Origin: Strongyloides papillosus | Taxonomy: Eukaryota > Nematoda > Chromadorea > Rhabditida > Strongyloididae | Direction of reading: 5' to 3' | Assembly (NCBI GenBank): GCA_005656395.1 | Contig: SRSI01000043.1 | Location: 682,001-746,000 of the forward strand | Length of the DNA: 64,000 nucleotides | Shown: positions 22,178 to 33,487 of the stretch, piece after piece | Numbering within the stretch: the stretch's first letter is position 1 | Layout of the letters: the number at the start of each line of letters is the position of its first letter | Position numbers and translations under genes: made by a program | Notes under the pieces: generated by a model | What the model saw: only the letters and a program-made list of their open reading frames with translations | Databases searched by the model: none | What the model was told of the DNA's origin: nothing

Positions 22178-23330
22178 TGTGAAAGTAGAATAAAATATTT
22201 TTTACGTAATTTCATGAAAAATGATTTATTAAATACTTTTTTAAAATATTGAAAACATTCTAAAGTAAATATTATTAAAAATTTATGTTTCATAATTCCA
22301 AATAAAAAGTATTAAAATTTCTGCAAATTTTTGTTAATTAAACATAAAATAACATTACTTCTTGTTTTATTAAACATTTAATAAACATTTATTTAAGAAT
22401 AAATAATTTTAAAATTAGAACATTAATTTTTAATCATAAACAGTACAACATTTTGACATCAAATGCAATAATTTCTTTTTTTAGTGTGCCAAATTACTTT
22501 AAAATTAATATGTTGATTTTAATATTGTGCAGAAGTCAATAATTTTATTTGAAAATTTGCAAATGATATCACTTTTGGAGGTGGATTCAGTTGATTTTCT
22601 ACAGTATACATCGTTTAACAAACACGTTATTAAAAATACTTCTTTTATTAAATATACTTTATCTTTTCTAGTGATATGTACTTCAATAGTACAAAAAACA
22701 AAAAAAGAAGAAATGAATAAGAATTACATTGAATTTTAGGGTGTTTCATTCAAAATATTCTTAAATTATCAAAAAAGGAATATTCGTGTGATAACAATAA
22801 ATTTACAATAAAAAAGACTCAAGAAATAGTTCTTGACACTTTTATGATAAAATTACTTTGCAAAAAAGTATGAAATGAAAAAAGATGCCTTAAAAGAAAG
22901 TAGAAAAGATTCAACAGCTTTTAAGGTGATAAATAATAAATTTGATATATCAAGACGTGAAATACTTATTAAATTTGCTTTAAAAAAATTAAGACGTATC
23001 ATGCTGTTCGAATGCCAAGTAATTTATTGACAAAATTTAAAATTTTATTTTATTTTGAAAATTAATATCTTGCTCATATATATTTTATTATTTCATTGTA
23101 TTTTGAATATTTTTGTTTATTTTACATTGCGAAACTACTTTTTTTAATAATATTTTGTATTCCTTAATTTTTGGTTATTGAATATGTTAATGAACGATAT
23201 GGTATATTTTAATTGTTAATTGATTTTAGTAAATATAAAATTATACATATGTTAAATATTCAAAAACTTTTATTTGAAATCTATTAAATGAATGATATAT
23301 CTGTCATAAATCTACGTTAAGACTATGTAT
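22178..23330. other. Repeated 5' flank of the astacin-like genes
   Basis: Nearly the same sequence follows at 24502-25640 and, weaker, after 26795, so the tandem unit is about 2.3 kb. Plus-strand 22860-23040 has a coding look (KKDALKES, NNKFDISRREILIKFALKK, then in the next frame PSNLLTKFK) and its counterpart at 25170-25370 keeps NKFDISKREILIKFVLKK. I read this as a decayed unidentified gene carried along with the unit. Confidence 0.5.
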
Positions 23331-24501
23331 CTAATTGTAATTAGCATTACAGTACATAATGGAAAAGTTAATTGGTGAATACATGTCGTGGAAAACTAGG
23401 TATACTTCTTTATATAATGGAGGAATTTTAAGGCTTGAGTCAATATGACGTAGTCTCAGAGGTGTAGCAGCTCTATCTGAACGATAATAAATATCTAATT
23501 TACCTAAATATCCAAGTTCCAATGATCTAATTGTGATGGCAACATTTCTTCCATTTGATGATTTTATCCGATAGTAGCACATTCCAGTCACATTTTTACG
23601 TGTTAAATATGTTTTTCTCCAATATGATATATACATTGTTTTTATTCCACATGATGGGTCAGTGTGAGCATTATTCATTTGACAACTTGGATAATTGAAG
23701 TGAGGACCACAAATGCAATATGAACAATCTTTACCTGGATAGCCACGATTACTGCATCCAAGAAGATTAATGCAGTTATTTTTGCAGTACATATAATTTA
23801 AACGCCTATAATCATTAACGGTGAAACGTCTAAAAAAACCATTAGGACTGTTGTAATAAAAAGAACGATAATTCATATAGAAATTAAATGTATAAGTAGT
23901 TTTATTGTCTTTACTTCCAAAAAGATTATCCATAGCCATTATAGATCCATAATCAAAACTTCCAAAGTAATTTTTCTCTTTACTTTCTTTTTTATAATAT
24001 TTCATAAATGATGGTTTGACATTTGTTAAATTAACTTTAACGTATTTATCTCTATCATGGCGTGTTATTTCAGGAATCAAACCCAATGCCATTCCAATGA
24101 AAAATGTCAATTGATCAAAAATTTTTAAATCTGATACTTTTATATAGATCTTTGTAGGTTTGCTTAGGTCATTATCTAATTCAATATCAGAATCATTAGT
24201 AGTACTTAAAAAATTGATCCCTTTACCAGTAATCATAGTCTCATTTTTTACGAATTTGAAGCAGACTTGTGCTTGAATTTCTGTAAGTAAAGATTCTATT
24301 TCTCTTGGATATGATGTTGAATTGTCAATGTAATAATAAATTTTATTTGAAAATCTTGGTTTCAATTCGGGTAACTTTTTCGATGAGACTTTTTTACTTG
24401 TTACCTTTACCTAAAAGAGGAAATCACTTTTAATATTCCTGACTTACATTTTTGTAAATGGATAACATAGCTAATATAAAAATTAAGAAATTTTTATTCA
24501 T
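23331..24501 (-). CDS. Astacin-like protein lacking its active site, copy 2
   Basis: Exon 1 24501-24448 (signal peptide, identical start to copy 1), 37-bp intron 24411-24447 (GTAAGTC...TTTTAG), exon 2 24410-23331; 377 residues. The zinc site is FFIGMALGLIPE (121-132): His to Phe, Glu to Phe, His to Met and His to Pro, the same replacements as copy 1. The Met-turn is SIMAM. An EGF-like block (CINLLGC, CSYCIC) and a CUB-like domain starting CGIKTMY follow. The frame and structure are intact despite divergence from copy 1, which argues that the dead-enzyme form is kept, not decaying. Likely secreted. Target unknown. Confidence 0.85.
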
Positions 24502-25640
24502 TGTGAAAATAGAATAAAATATTTTTTACGTAATTTCATGAAAAATGATTTATTAAATACTTTTTTTTGAAATAATGAAAACATTCTAAATTAAATATTA
24601 TTAAAAATGTATGTTTCATAATTTCAAATAAAAATTACTAAAATTTCTGCAAATTTTTATTAATTAAATATAAAATAACATTACTTCTTGTTTTATTAAA
24701 CATTTATTTAAGAATAAGTAATTTTAAAATTAGAACATTAATTTTTAATCATAAACAGTACAAAATTTTGACATTAAATGCAATAATTTTTTTTTAGTGT
24801 GCCAAATTACTTTAAAATTAATATGTTGATTTTAATATTGTGCAGAAGTCAAAGATTTTAGTTAGAAATTTACAAATGATATCACTTTTAGAGGTGGATT
24901 CAATTGATTTTCTGCAATATACATTGTTAGGAAACATGTTATTAAAAATACTTTTGTTATTAAATGTACTATATTTTTATTAATTATATACCCTCAAACT
25001 GTACACAAAAAGAAGAAACTAATAAAATTATAATGAATTTTAAGGTGTTTCAAAACATTCTTTAAATATCAATGAAAAGATATTTATGTGATGACGATAA
25101 ATTTAAGGAAAAAAAAACTCAAGAACGGCTTTTGATAGGGTTATAATAAAAGCACTTGTAGATAAGCATGAAGTAAAGAAAGATGTTTTAAAAAGAAGTA
25201 TAAAAAAACCCATTAGTTATTGAGGTATTATATTACAAAATTGAAAATAAATTTGATATATCAAAACGTGAAATACTTATTAAATTTGTTTTAAAGAAAA
25301 AAAATCAAGACATTTTATGTTGTCGAATTCCTAATAATTTATTAACAAAATTTAAAAATTTTTATCTTGTTCATATATAATTAATTATTTTATTATATTT
25401 TGGATATTTTTGTTTATTTTACATTCCGAAACTATTTTTTTAAATAATATTTTATATTCCTCAATTTTTGGTTATTGAATATGTTTATTAATGATATGGT
25501 ATATTTTAATTGTTAATTGATTTTAGTAGAAATAAACTTATACGCATGTAGTTATATATTCAAAAACTTTTTATTTTAAAATGTATTAAATAAACGATTT
25601 ATCAATCATAAATCTACATTAAAATTATCTATCTACTTTT
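24502..25640. other. Second copy of the astacin-like unit flank
   Basis: Closely parallels 22178-23330, including the block around 24840-24930 (AAATGATATCACTTTTAGAG) and the decayed coding-like stretch at 25170-25370. No other gene seen. Confidence 0.5.
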
Positions 25641-25644
25641 ATTA

Positions 25645-26794
25645 CCTATTATGATGCCTGATAGAAAAATTAGCTAGTACTCCGTTAAATGGATCAAAAC
25701 TAAGTATAATTCATCATGTGATAGAAGAATTACAATGTTTAAATAATTAGAAAATAGTATAAGATGTGTAACACTCAAATCTGAACGATAATAAATTTTA
25801 AGGTAGGGATGATGTCCAGCAGCAGACACGATGTATTGAATTACAAATGATTTAACTGTTATAGCAACTTTTCTTTTTTTTATTTGATATTTTATTTTAT
25901 AATAGCGACTTCCATTTATTTCTACGTGTTAAATATAACTTTTTTCAGTATAAAAAAAAATTCTTTTTTCCACATGAAGGGTCGGTGTGAATAGAAATAT
26001 TCTCACAAAATTTGCCATAAAATGGATGGTTACAGTGACATATAGTACTCGATAGATTTGGATATCTAAGATTAATGCTTCTATAAAGAAAAGGAAATTT
26101 TTTTCGGTATATTTTATTTAAGCGTTTGTAATCAAGATATCTATGAGTATATCCATATTCAGAATATATTGAATAAAATTTATATGTATAAGTTCTTCTA
26201 TTGTGTATACTTTTAAAACTGTTACTAAAAAGCATTTCAGATGCTTAGTCGAATCTTCCGAAATAATTTTTCATTTAACTTTCTTTTTATAATATTTCAA
26301 AAATAATTATTTGACATCTGATAATTTAGCTTCAACATATTTATCTCTATCATGACGTGTTGTTTCATGAGTCAAATCTAATCCCATTCCAGTGAAAAAT
26401 TTCAAATGTTTAAAAAATATGAAAATGATACATTCATTTAAATGTTTGTAGGTTTGCTTAAGTCAATATTTCATGTAATATCAGAAACATTAATAGTACT
26501 TGTAAAATTGATTCCTCTACCAATAGTCAGGGTTTCATTTTTTTATATATTTGATGCAGACAGAATCTTGAAGAATTTTAATTACGGTATATATGTCCTT
26601 TTTATATGACGTTTAATTATCTACATACTAATAAATTGTATTCCGTAATCTTGCTTTAATTCAGGTAACTTTTTTGATAAGGTTTTTTTATTTGTTATCT
26701 TAACTTAAAAGAAGAAATTACTTTTAACATTTTTACTTACATTTTTGTAAATAAATAGCATAGCTAACATAAAAATTAAGAACATTTTATTCAT
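25645..26794 (-). pseudogene. Third astacin-like copy, decayed
   Basis: Exon 1 26794-26741 still encodes a signal peptide (MNKMFLIFMLAMLFIYKN) with a good donor, but the acceptor has changed from TTTTAG-G to TTTTAAG, altering the junction. Exon 2 shows homologous blocks (FFTGMGLD, RHDRDKYVEAKL, CGKKNFF) broken by frameshifts and stops. Only one 96-codon piece (26235-25945) stays open. It is the oldest or least constrained of the three tandem copies. Confidence 0.85.
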
Positions 26795-29383
26795 TATAAA
26801 AGTAGAATAAAATACTTTCTCTGTAATTTGATAAAAAAAATGATTATTTAAATACTTTTTTAGAAAAAAATGAAACATTCTGAAGTAAATATTCTTGGAA
26901 ATTTTTGTTTCATAATTTCAAATGAAACTTATTGAAATTTCTGCAACTTTTGATTAATAAAATAACATTATTTTCTGTTTTTATTAAACATTCACTACAT
27001 TGTTATTTAAATAGTAAATTTTAAAATTAGAACATTTACTTTCCATCATAAACAGCACAAAATCTATAATATCAGATGCGACAATCTTTTTTTAATATTT
27101 TAAAAGATAACTTTAAAGTACCCAGAAGTTAACAAATCTAAATTCAAATAATTTTTGCTTAAATAAACATTTATATTGCCAAATCACAAATTATTTTTTC
27201 AAAAACATAACATTTAAACTATTATATGTGGGTTATTGTTATTAAATTTGAAAATTTTTTCTATTATGCAAATAATCAACTACTATAAAAGTTTTAAATG
27301 TTAACAAGATATTTTTTGCATTGTCAAATTAAAAAATTTGTTTTTTTTTAAATATAATTTAATTTTTGAACCGTAAATGCCATGTCGAACTTGATAAATA
27401 GCAATACATATCAATAAAAAGATGTATATCACCTCAAGGACTATACAAGGAAGGAATGTGCAATGAACTATCAGACATTTGATCGGTTCACTCAAAATTT
27501 AAAATTGTCATTTTGACAGAAATTGTGCAATCATGGGTACTATAGAAAACTTTCGTCATTTCGACTACTAATTAATTTATTGTTAATTGTACCATTATTA
27601 TTTGTATAAAATATGTATAAATTTTTTAAGAAATGGCATACATTTTTTGTAAAATGTATTTTTTTTTTTAAAAAATATACATACAGTCAAAACGACAAAT
27701 ATACCTTCTTTTATAAATTGCTATATATTTTTCTAAAAATTGTATAGATGTTACTTAAAGAAAGTAAATAATCATTTTTTAAAATTTTATAGTATTTTTA
27801 TTAAGATTGTACGTATAGTCGAAACGATATACATACTTTTTTTTACTACTTGTTGTACATTTTTGTATAAAATATATAGACATTTCTAAACGATATTAAC
27901 TATACATTTTTTAAATTGTAAGGTTGTTTTTAATTATGAGATCATGTATAACCAATGCAAAATATATAGTTTCTTTTGAGAATTGATATATATTTTTTAT
28001 AAAAATGTATATTAATTTCTTTAAAACTTCTAGTGATAAAGTAAAACTCTATGATTTTTGAGAACGACTTAAGAAAGATTCAAAAAGGAAGAAAAATATT
28101 ATAAATGTAAACCTTAACTACTATAAAAATTTTGAGAAAGATAAAATTAATTAATTATGATTGTAATAGACAATAAGTTTACATCAAATTTAATAAAATA
28201 TGGATGTCATCATTTAGACTTGTAGTATCTTTTGAAAAATTTCTTTTTTAATTTGCATACTATAATTTAGTTAAATTGTAAAGTAATAGTTATTTAAAAA
28301 TATTTATACTTAGAAAAATAATAAAATAAATACTTTTGTTTTAAAAAATTACTTTTTAATCACTTTAAATTTTTAAAAATTACTCATGTTATTGGATTTT
28401 GATAATTTACAAATATTTTTGTTGAACAATAGATTAAATTAATATAAGAAATGCAATAATATTTGAAAATTATAAAACATTACTTAAAAACAGTATTAAT
28501 TGTAAAAAGATAATTATTACTTGTTAAATTTATTATTTTAGTGTTTATAATTTACGATCTTTCGTATATTTTATAAAAAATATAAAAGGATCAACGATTT
28601 CTGTTGAAATGTTGAATTTTTGGCATTAATTTTTTGTGTCAGTCGTTTTGATTTGTATAAAACCGCAATTGAGTATAATAAATTTGATAGAAAAACCAAG
28701 TCTAATTTTTAAGATTGATCATGCATTTATGTTATTGTAACTATTCACTTTTTAAAAGATTTATGATAATTTATAAGAAATGTATGTACATGTCTATAAA
28801 AAATGTATAGGTGATGTCGTTTTAACAAGATATGCACATTTTACAAAAATGTATATACATTTCTATAAAAAAACATGACAAATTATTATGACAAGTGTTT
28901 AAGTCGTTTCAACATTATAAACAGTCAAAACAACTTATATATCTGTTTTAAAAAATATACAAACACATTTCCTGAAAAATTCACAAACAATAATGAATAA
29001 AGGTATATGAATTCATAAAAAATGTTATCTCGTTATGTTATTAAGTGAGAAAAATGTATGTTCTGGAGCCCTACTCTCTAATTGGAACGTCAAGATAGGT
29101 TAGAATAATATTTTATTAGGCAACACGATGTGGGGAAAAGAGAAAATAAAAATAATTACAATATCAAAATTTTGTGGGTATTTATACCCTAAAAATCGTT
29201 ACATTTAGATGATGAAAAACTAAAATGTCAAGCTTTACGCTTGATTCACAATAGCTAAGATGAAAAACAATTTAACAATCTACAATTTTCCACAAATAAA
29301 AATAAAATATAAACTAAATATTTCACTAGTGATTTGACATTTATATTAATTTTTTAAATTGAGTATACTTAAAAAATTTGGAT
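26795..29383. other. Long AT-rich non-coding stretch with scattered repeats
   Basis: 26795-27200 is a diverged third copy of the astacin-like unit flank. From about 27600 to 29000 short motifs recur in both orientations: TATACATTT-type AT blocks and GTCRAAACGAY (near 27687, 27811, 28815, 28904, 28922). This suggests one or more worn foldback elements, but I could not find ends. No gene is supported. Confidence 0.4.
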
Positions 29384-29475
29384 AAAGGTACACTAGCCGT
29401 ATTGGGCTAATATATATTTACCTCTAATACAAAGGGGGCAAATACATATTAACCCGATAAGGCCAGTGTACCTTT
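29384..29475. mobile_element. 92-bp palindromic MITE, second copy
   Basis: AAAGGTACACTAGCC at one end and GGCCAGTGTACCTTT at the other, with GGGGGCAAATACAT in the centre as in 1292-1396 and 14072-14120. No clear target duplication. Confidence 0.65.
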
Positions 29476-30435
29476 GCCCAAAAATTTAAGAAAAGTTATT
29501 CAAATATCAAACTGTTTTAAAATCATTAAAATATATAATAAAACAATTTTTAAAGAATATTTATACTTTTTTAACATTCAAAAACTTATGTGATATTTTA
29601 ATAATAATCATCAATATTATAAAACATGATAAAAATAAAATGTTAGTTGATGATTTACAACAACATTATTATGAAACAAAAGATTTTTAGGTTTTTTGAT
29701 GCATTTTTTATGTAATTGAAAAGAAGGCAAAAAGCTTGTCCAAGTGAAACGAGTAAAGCGAGTTGCTGCTTGTTTAATATCTATCTTTTATTAAATTTCA
29801 TATATAAATTGTTTTAATATATTTAAAAAAAACCATAATTCCGAATAAATATTATAAAATATATCGTAAGCGAAAATAATAATTACAACAGTCGAATTTT
29901 GTGTTTAAGATAGAAAATTATATGCTTGGGACGAAAAATTAAGTCTGGGACGAAAATTAAAAATTGGGGATGATTTTTTGTGTAAATTTCTCTATGTGAA
30001 TACAGGTTCCACGACTCCTTTGATTTCCTGTCTTTGTACAGAACTTGACGAATCTGATATACAAAGCCATCAGATCTAAAATTACTCTTCTTGTTTGCTT
30101 GGCCTACAGTACTAGGGCTTCGTGAAGAAGAGTAATAATAAATTTATTAAGTGGTGTTATCCACATAATTTAGCACATATAAATATTGAGAAATGTAGGG
30201 ATTTACGATTCGTACAACGTATAAGATGATTGCTGTAATGATTATGATATTATACATAAATGTAAGATTGTAAATGTCTTTATCTATTTGTTTTATTTTT
30301 TATTAATAAATCCAGTGTATTACTAATATCTAACAAATATTAAAAGTAAACTCAAATTTTAAACAAAAATATTTATATTTTATTTTTTTAAATGATCAAA
30401 TATTACTATTTGATTACATACTGATAAGAAAAAAC
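29476..30435. other. Intergenic AT-rich stretch
   Basis: Includes GAAACGAGTAAAGCGAGTTG near 29740, related to the GC-rich palindromes at 54735-54980. No gene seen. Confidence 0.4.
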
Positions 30436-30444
30436 TATAAAAAG
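30436..30444 (+). promoter_or_regulatory. TATA box of the cationic peptide gene
   Basis: TATAAAAAG, 33 bp upstream of the ATG, implying a very short leader starting near 30465. Confidence 0.5.
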
Positions 30445-30476
30445 CAATAATTTTAAAAATTTTCCACAACATTAAA

Positions 30477-30719
30477 ATGAAATTTTCATATTTATTATTC
30501 ACTTTGTTCCTTGTTATTTTCCAATTTCATATTTCTACAATAGAATGCAATAACATAAAAAATATTAGTAAAGTACAAGATGATGAAATGGAAACTCATC
30601 CCATCTTAAAAAGATCCTATTTAAAAAAGCTTGGTAAAAAGCTTCGTAAAAGGCTTCGTAAAACATTTGGTAAAAAATTCAACATACCACCAGTCACCAT
30701 ACTTAAAATACCATTTTAA
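30477..30719 (+). CDS. Secreted cationic peptide precursor (antimicrobial-peptide-like)
   Basis: Single-exon frame of 80 residues. Residues 1-24 are a signal peptide (KFSYLLFTLFLVIFQF, ending near IEC). Residues 25-46 form an acidic pro-segment (DDEMET) ending in the dibasic pair KR at 45-46. The predicted mature part, 47-80, has twelve Lys/Arg and no acidic residue. Its first 20 or so residues alternate basic and hydrophobic positions (LKKLGKKLRKRLRK), as an amphipathic helix would; the tail is hydrophobic with two Pro. The layout (signal, acidic pro, KR, cationic helix) is that of helical antimicrobial peptides such as cecropins, but no family is identifiable. Membrane activity is inference. 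Confidence 0.65.
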   Translation: MKFSYLLFTLFLVIFQFHISTIECNNIKNISKVQDDEMETHPILKRSYLKKLGKKLRKRLRKTFGKKFNIPPVTILKIPF

Positions 30720-31749
30720 AAAACTATTTAATACTGTATCATGGTAAGTTTTTTTTTAAATTTTCTATATACTTTTTAGATATATGTGAAAAATTATTCA
30801 ATCAACTAAGAGAAAACAATAATGGGAATATTTTTGATAATTTAAAAATTTTCATTTGTTTTTGAAATTATAATAATATTACTTGATAAAATTAATTATA
30901 TTCTATAACTCCTGTTTATAAAGTAATTAACATCATCATATTATTCTACCATTCTTTTAATAAAAAATATTAAAATCATTATTTTTAAAAAAGTGTTACT
31001 ATTTTCAGGAAAAATTAATTGTGAATTGTATAATAATGAGTATCCAATAATAACTGAAAACATAAAATAAAAAAATAGAACGATGATTTTTTGAGCTTTT
31101 TTATCAGATTAATCTGATTTCAAAACCTTTAAAAGGTTTTAATTAATTATAGTATAAAAAACAATTTTTCTCATCTCATAAGTAAAACAAATATTATTGC
31201 ATAATATTTTCTTATTAGAAACGTCAACCGAAGCCATTGCCTTTCTATGGCTTTGTTTAACCTTTCAGAACGTTATACTTATATGTTTTTCCAATAATCA
31301 TCATCACTCTTCTGTCTGTAGCTTGACTTTTTATAAAAACAATCTTAATAATTATTATGCTTTTTTCCTTATTCTTGAACTGTATCTTTCAAATGAGTTA
31401 GAAACCAAAAGCTTTTATTAACTTTGAGGAAAATTATTAATGAAACAAATTTACAAAAAAAGTGTTTAAAAAGTTAGTTTTTTTTAATATAACTTGGACA
31501 ATCATGGTCAGAAACTCTTAAAATCCATTTGCCCTTCAAGTTAGAAAAAAATATATCTGTTGGCTATTTATTCATAGAAATCGGTAGAAATAAAAAAGTT
31601 TGTGATGAAGACAGATTTCTTTTCCTATTTCTTTTTGTTATGGACAATTCTATAGACTAGATATATTAATTTTGTTTATCCAACTAAAAATATCTTTATT
31701 TTGATTATTGTATAGCGAGAAAAGAATGTCAACATAAGCATTGTCAAAT
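30720..31749. other. Intergenic AT-rich stretch
   Basis: Possible 3'-UTR splice donor (ATGGTAAG) at 30742 just after the peptide gene. Otherwise nothing recognisable up to the LTR element. Confidence 0.4.
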
Positions 31750-32076
31750 AGTATACAGTTTGATTGACATAATACCAATCAAACGTATAAGATGTTGAGT
31801 ATAAATAGGGTTAAATTGTGATGACTCTTCATTTTTTTCTCTCCCAATATTTTTAACACTTCATTACCAACTAAGGAGATTTCTGTAAACCAAGTAAATA
31901 CTTGTGTAGGTCTAGTACATTTTAATTATTGTATAATGTCTATTGTCTTTGTTTAGTTTTTTTATATATATATCTCAAGTTTTTTAAATAAAGTCCTTTT
32001 ATTCGCTGACGTCTTTCTTGGTGGCAAGGATTCTTTTATCTACCGGCGATCCACCAATTTAACTTATTAAAATTAA
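31750..32076 (+). repeat. 5' LTR
   Basis: Starts AGTATACAGTTTGATTGAC, has TATA-like GTATAAATAGGG (near 31800) and AATAAAG (near 31987), and ends near TTAAAATTA. It matches the 3' LTR with few substitutions once the insertion in the latter is removed. The exact ends are uncertain by a few bases. Confidence 0.85.
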
Positions 32077-32078
32077 AC

Positions 32079-32096
32079 TGGACCTGTGGATTGGTG
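32079..32096 (+). other. Putative primer binding site
   Basis: TGGACCTGTGGATTGGTG begins two bases after the 5' LTR with the TGG expected to pair with a tRNA 3' CCA. The tRNA could not be identified by eye. Confidence 0.45.
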
Positions 32097-32182
32097 ATTG
32101 CACACACTACAGACCTGTAACACTGGAGAGGCTCACCATAAGGACAATCTTATTAACTCTACTACAACGTAAATTTCCGGAC

Positions 32183-33332
32183 TTGGAATACTCTCAAGAC
32201 GAGTTGGAGGGTTGGATCGAAAAGAATTTGTATCTGGATCAAAAGACTCATTCCTACCAAGTTCAACAACTAGAAAAATTCCTAACTATTCAAAGGGATA
32301 CCAAAGAGTCATCAAATTTAGATTTTGATGACAATATTGATGACACATTTAATACCACTATACTCAATCAGTCAATAAGCCTATCTGATACCTCATTTAA
32401 TACTACTGTTAACCAACTGTGTGACTTAATCGAAACCTCATTCAGAGAAGATTCAACAATGTCTAAGACTTTGGCAAGAAGTTGAAAAATTTCAAGCATC
32501 ATCTGGTATAAACATTGATAAGACTATAAAGAGATTAGAAATAGCTTATAAACTTGACCGCATAAATGATAATGAAACTAAAATTGGAATCCTTATAATG
32601 AAGTGTTGTGATGAAACGTTAAACTTTATAGAAAAGTTGAGTGATGATAAGAAGACTCAATTCGCTACTCTCAAAAAAGAACTACTCGATAGATTCAGTG
32701 GAAAAATGCAAATTGAAACTGCACGTCTACTTCTCAGGAGCTATCGTGTAAGGGACAATCCTGATACGTTCAAGAAGGAATGTCAAGAATATTCTAAGCT
32801 GCTCGATCAAGTTGATAACCTATCTGAAAATGATAAAATAGCTAAACTAATGGGTGTTGTTGATAGTGATCTGGTGTTCAACAAGCTATCACTGGATTGC
32901 GACAAATATGCATCATATAATGAAGCTGTACTACAATGTGAAAATTTGCTAAAAACTAGTAAAGCTAGAAAACTTGCAAGAAGGGAGAAAAAAAGTGATA
33001 ATGAGGAATGTTCTCACTGCAAACATAAAGGTCATATGGTGAAAAACTGCAGATTTAAGAAAAAAGGATTACCTTCTGGTGACTATACCAAGAAAAATAA
33101 AAACTACGTATCTGAACAAAAAGCTACTATCAATAATGTTTATCAAAATAAAGATATTTCTTCTAATCTTCTTGTGGTTAATGTAAAATTAAACAGATTT
33201 GATGTACAATCTCTTCTGGATACTGGAGCTACAAAGACTATTATTTGTGGTGATACAGCTAGTAATCTGAGTTTGGTTATAGATCCTAGGAAAGAATTTG
33301 AAATGAAAACACTGGGAATGAAGAACTTCTAA
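32183..33332 (+). pseudogene. gag with protease start, interrupted
   Basis: Two pieces: 32183-32485 and 32598-33332, in different frames, so a frameshift separates them near 32480. The second has a retroviral-type zinc knuckle (CSHCKHKGHMVKNC, C-x2-C-x4-H-x4-C) at about residues 138-151 and the aspartic protease signature LLDTGAT near residue 208. The frame closes at 33332. The remaining protease sequence (LIIGNDIL, the flap-end motif) is in the pol frame from about 33350, so a second frameshift lies inside the protease. Role in an intact element: particle protein and processing protease. Confidence 0.85.
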
Positions 33333-33487
33333 AAATGTGAAAATCTATAGATCCTGTTAACATTAAACTGAAAGGATACTCATTCACCAAACATATACTT
33401 ATAAGTCAAGAAAAGTTTTCAAAATGCCGCGAGTATCAATTAATCATTGGTAATGATATATTAAAAAGTATTCCCCACTTTAATGAA

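Noticed and set aside
27590..29000. Large foldback transposon
   Set aside because: Motifs recur in both orientations, but I could not find paired ends or a target duplication.
31197..31421. 74-codon plus-strand frame
   Set aside because: No signal peptide, motif, promoter or copy; likely chance in AT-rich DNA.
32483..33350. Programmed frameshifting in gag-pol
   Set aside because: The two frame changes lie inside gag and inside the protease, not at a gag-pol border, and no slippery site with a downstream structure stands out. Decay is simpler.
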